From JALORV01 sp963707445 (lineage in GTDB: Bacteria > Pseudomonadota > Gammaproteobacteria > Burkholderiales > Burkholderiaceae_F), in the NCBI GenBank assembly GCA_963707445.1, contig CAVPPW010000038.1, forward strand, positions 1-64,000: 64,000 nt of DNA, given 5' to 3'. This document shows, piece after piece, positions 60,998 to 64,000 of this stretch (position 1 is the stretch's first letter; each line of letters opens with the position of its first letter). The notes under the pieces were generated by a model. It was given only the letters and a program-made list of their open reading frames with translations. It ran no database searches and was not told the origin of the DNA. The position numbers were made by a program, and so were the translations under genes.

Positions 60998-62615
60998 TGA
61001 ACGGGCTGCTTGACCAGGCGGTTTGGATGTGGCGAGCGGCGTACCGGTGGCGCTGGCTCGCGCTTGGTGTAGGCGCGTTGGCGGCGGTGATCGGCGCGGC
61101 GAGTCTGCAGTTCATTCCGACACGCTACGAGGCGACGGGTCGCATTGCCGTCGATACGCAGAAGGCCCTCAAGCCGTTGCTCACGGGATTGACCTATCAG
61201 CCGGACATCGACCAGCAGGTGCAGATGCTCGCTAGCACGCTGATCTCTCGCCCTAACGTGGAACGCCTGCTGGAGATGCCGGCGCTCGCACGGCGAGCCG
61301 ACACTCGCGGCCTTCCCGCGGGACGAGCTGATCGGGCGCCTGATGCGCGACATCAAGTTCAAGCCGACGACGACGCCTAACCTGTACCAGATCGCCTACC
61401 GCGGGCCCACGCCGGAGGTCGCGGCCAAGGTGGTCGACGCGACCTTCGAGTTCTTCGGGCGCACCAGCGCTGGCAGCAAGCTGCGCAATTCACAGGATGC
61501 GGACTTCTTCCTCAAGACGCAGCTGCAAGACTACGCGGCCCGCTTGACCGAGGCCGAGAATCGGCTCGTCGCGTTCAAGGCGCGCCACTTCGGCAGCTCT
61601 GGCATGCCCGGCCAGGACTATTTCGCGCGCATCGCGCACACTCAACGAGGAGGTCGACAAGCTGCTCGTCGAGGCGAAATCGGCCGAGCAGGTGCGTAAT
61701 GCTCTCCGACGCGAACTGGCCACCGCCGAGCCAGCGCTGCCGCTCGAACTGACCCCGCGGGCCGACATCACGCGCGACGGAAATGTCGTCCGCACGCCGT
61801 CGCAGGATGCGCTGGCGCGGCTCGACGCCGAACGAAAGCGGCTCGACGACTTGCGCATGCGCTTCACGGATGCGCATCCGGAGGTGGCGGCTGCGCGGGC
61901 CACGGTGGAACGGCTCGAAGCCGAGGCGCGCAGGCTGAACGACATCGAGGCGCGCGCGCTGGCGGTCCACGGCATGGTGGGTAAGGCGGCGATCAACGAG
62001 ACGTACCGGCCGCTCTACCAGCGCTTGCGCGACGAGCTGAGCGAAGCCGAGGTGCGCGCCGCGGCGCTCGCGTCTCAGCTGTCGGTCAAGCAATCGCAAC
62101 TGGCGCAAATGCGCGAGCTCGCCGACCGCATGCCGCGCCTCGAGACCGAGATGGCGCAGCTCAGGCGCGAGCAGGAGATGGCCCGCAAGAATTACGAGCA
62201 GATGCTGGCGCGAAGCGAGTCGGCATCGTTGGGGGCCAAGGCCGACGTCTCGGCCGAGTTGGCGGAGTTCCGCATCGTCGAGCCGACCACCGTGTCGCGC
62301 TGGCCCGCGTTTCCCGGACCGCTGCACGGCGCTGCGGGCTTATTGTTGCTCGCTCCACTGCTGGGCCTCGCGGCCGCCGCACTCGCCGAGCGGCTGCGCC
62401 CAGCGATCCACGACGCGCGCAGCCTGCGGCTGCTCGGCGAGCGCCCGGTCTTGGGGACGGTGTCAATCTCGCACACGCCCGAGACTCAGCGCCGGGAACG
62501 GCTTGCCGGTGCGGCCTTCGCGCTGGCCTTCGTCGTTGCGCTCGCCGCGCCGGCCTTATGGCTGGGGCAAACGGTCGTGTTCCCGATCGCGCAGCGCGCG
62601 CTCGCCGCTGCCTGA
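60997..62615 (+). CDS. Polysaccharide chain-length determinant (Wzz-like, PEP-CTERM/XrtA type), two frame breaks
   Basis: About 539 residues joined. N-terminal helix (WRWLALGVGALAAVIGAASL) and Wzz core (YEATGRIAVDTQKALKPLLT), a long coiled coil (DARLDAERKRLDDLRM-type text to RMPRLETEMAQLRREQEMAR), the Pro-rich second anchor (VSRWPAFPGPLHGAAGLLLL) and a final helix pair. Breaks near 61300 and 61640 (ARIA|LNEEVDKLLVEAKS). Long coiled coil plus separate kinase gene is the arrangement of exosortase-linked polysaccharide loci; sets chain length with the autokinase that follows. Confidence 0.85.
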
Positions 62616-62629
62616 AGCCGGCAACGCCC

Positions 62630-63496
62630 ATGAAGCTGATCCAAGAAGCGGCGCAACGACTCGAACAGCTGAGCCGGCCCGGAGCCCGGATGCCCCGGCT
62701 CCCAGATGCACCGCCTGGGGATCCGGGCCCGGACGCGGCGGGACGCGACGCGGACGACGATACCCCGCGGCGCTCGGTGGTGCTCGACCTGGAGCGGTTG
62801 CAGGCGGAGGGTGTGCTCGTTGTGCCGAGCACGCGATCGACCCAGGCCGAGCAATTCCGCCGCATGAAGCTGCCGCTGCTGGCCAACATTCGGACGCCGC
62901 AGGCGTCGTCACAGCGGCTGTCTCTAATCATGGTGACAAGCGCGCTTCCCGGCGAAGGAAAGACGTATTGCTCGACCAACCTCGCGCTAAGCCTGGCCGC
63001 CGAGATCGACCAGCGGGTGCTGCTGGTCGACGCCGACGTTGTGCATCCTCAGCTGGCGTCACGGCTCGGCGTCGAGGCCGGAGCCGGGCTGCTCGATCTG
63101 CTGCAGCGGCCCTCGCTGCAGTTGGGCGAGGTCGCGCTCGGCACCAATGTCGACAACCTGGCGCTGTTGCCGGCCGGCGCCCCGGACGCACGAACCACCG
63201 AGCGGCTGGCAGGCGCGGCGATGCAGCGCTTGCTGCAGCGACTGGCCACGGGGCCGCAGCGCATCGTCGTCTTCGATGCGCCGCCGCTACTGGCCACCAA
63301 CGAGGCGGTCGTGCTGGCCGGACAGGTTGGGCAGGTGCTGCTCGTCGTCGAGGCGTCGCGCACGCCCGCAGCAGCCGTCCGGCGCGCTTTCGACACCCTG
63401 GCCGAGCGCCCGATCGTGATGTCGGTGCTGAACAAGACGCGCGCGCCGCGGCCTGCTGCGAGCATGGGCTACTACAACTTCGAGACCGCTGAGTGA
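62630..63496 (+). CDS. Tyrosine autokinase (BY-kinase; XrtA/EpsG-like)
   Basis: 288 residues. Cytosolic kinase of polysaccharide export: Walker A SALPGEGKTYCSTNLALSLA, Walker A' VLLVDADVVHPQLASRLG, Walker B IVVFDAPPLLATNEAVVLAG. C-terminal tyrosines in MGYYNFETAE are the likely autophosphorylation sites, though fewer than in Wzc. An 80-residue low-complexity N-terminal segment precedes the fold. 14 bases after the chain-length gene; GTGA overlap with the next. Confidence 0.88.
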   Translation: MKLIQEAAQRLEQLSRPGARMPRLPDAPPGDPGPDAAGRDADDDTPRRSVVLDLERLQAEGVLVVPSTRSTQAEQFRRMKLPLLANIRTPQASSQRLSLIMVTSALPGEGKTYCSTNLALSLAAEIDQRVLLVDADVVHPQLASRLGVEAGAGLLDLLQRPSLQLGEVALGTNVDNLALLPAGAPDARTTERLAGAAMQRLLQRLATGPQRIVVFDAPPLLATNEAVVLAGQVGQVLLVVEASRTPAAAVRRAFDTLAERPIVMSVLNKTRAPRPAASMGYYNFETAE

Positions 63497-64000
63497 ACCA
63501 ACGATCCAGTCCGTTGATGGAGACGGCGTCTCTCGATCTTCGCGCCGCGCCGGGCGGCGACTGGTCCGCTGCCACGAACGTCCATGCGTTGCCTTCGCCG
63601 CAGCCGCGGCAGCGCGCGCGATCCACAGCGCGCGTCGTCGACGAGGAAGTGGTGTCGGGCCCCGAATTCCGACGTGAACTGGAGCGCGAGAAGCGCCGAG
63701 CCGAAAGGTCTCAGCGCGCGCTCTCGCTCACGGTATTGCGTGTCCCGTCCGAGGATGACGCCGGCGGCCTGGTCGCCGAGTTGCTGGCCATCAAGCGCGA
63801 GACCGACCTCGTCGGATGGCTCGACGCGGCAACCTTGGCGGTGCTGTGCGTCGACACAAATGCGCAGGGTCGCGAAGGCTTCCTGCGCAAGGTCACCAAG
63901 TTGACGGCGGGGCGCGGCGTGGCCATGGATGCGGCGACTTTCCCGGAGGCGCTGTTCGAAAGCCTCGCGCGCGGCTGCGCGGCCGATGTCGATGCGCAGG
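63493..64000 (+). CDS. Partial gene with degenerate GGDEF-like domain, cut by window end
   Basis: Open for 169 codons to the window edge from a GTG at 63493 overlapping the autokinase stop. A disordered Pro/Arg-rich start is followed by PEFRRELEREKRRAERSQRA, LSLTVLRVPSEDD, IKRETDLVGWLDAATLAVLC. The pattern of basic helix, beta-strand and R.TD.VG motif resembles degenerate GGDEF-like segments found in front of polysaccharide sugar-transferases in these loci. The rest is outside the window, so the call is provisional. Confidence 0.5.
   Translation, partial: MNQRSSPLMETASLDLRAAPGGDWSAATNVHALPSPQPRQRARSTARVVDEEVVSGPEFRRELEREKRRAERSQRALSLTVLRVPSEDDAGGLVAELLAIKRETDLVGWLDAATLAVLCVDTNAQGREGFLRKVTKLTAGRGVAMDAATFPEALFESLARGCAADVDAQ

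Overview
The window is a high-GC (roughly 65-70%) betaproteobacterial chromosome segment. The gene order gltBD / mlaFEDACB / murA / hisGDCBHAFIE / HIT / tatABC / petABC / sspAB, followed by hemA-prfA-prmC-grxD-ubiX, is the conserved Burkholderiales/Rhodocyclales-type backbone. The closing exopolysaccharide cluster (chain-length protein plus tyrosine autokinase, with a PEP-CTERM sorting-signal remnant nearby) fits exosortase-bearing members of those orders. The genus cannot be fixed from the sequence.

Layout. 1-0.9 kb: end of a degraded REP-associated (RAYT-type) transposase gene and a short inverted repeat. 0.9-8.8 kb: glutamate synthase (gltB, gltD), a hot-dog thioesterase and an amino-acid ABC substrate-binding protein. 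9-13 kb: the Mla phospholipid-transport operon. 13-16.5 kb: a two-gene ABC exporter, ibaG and murA. 16.5-24.4 kb: a histidine operon interrupted between hisA and hisF by an antisense double-thioredoxin gene. 24.6-33.6 kb: HIT protein, Tat translocase, Sel1 protein, convergent DegS-like protease and MscL, cytochrome bc1 (petABC), sspA/sspB and tRNA-Thr. 33.7-38.2 kb (minus strand): ubiX, grxD, prmC, prfA, hemA. 38.4-48.4 kb (minus strand): a signalling and uptake block with a cNMP/CBS/DUF294 protein, a pseudokinase-exonuclease fusion, a response regulator, a symporter-type histidine kinase and an ActP/DUF485 solute symporter. 48.8-50.4 kb: a lipoprotein and an N-formylglutamate amidohydrolase. 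50.6-54 kb: tRNA-Phe followed by an accessory stretch (integrase remnant between inverted REP-like elements, three-repeat lectin-like protein, attC-like site, IS110-type remnant, SMP-30-like protein). 54.4-57.6 kb: a divergent PAS kinase / LuxR-type regulator pair whose junction is rearranged by 107-bp repeats. 57.7-64 kb: a polysaccharide cluster (acyltransferase, dehydrogenase, aminotransferase, NeuD-like acyltransferase, Wzz-like protein, tyrosine autokinase, partial gene), open at the right edge.

A global caution is that about 25 single-base frame breaks fall in otherwise well-conserved genes, including essential ones (murA, petA, mla and his genes), often in or near homopolymers. This looks like residual indel error in an assembly rather than mass gene decay. 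I therefore annotate these genes as whole loci, give the approximate break positions, and reserve 'pseudogene' for loci that lack whole domains or catalytic residues.
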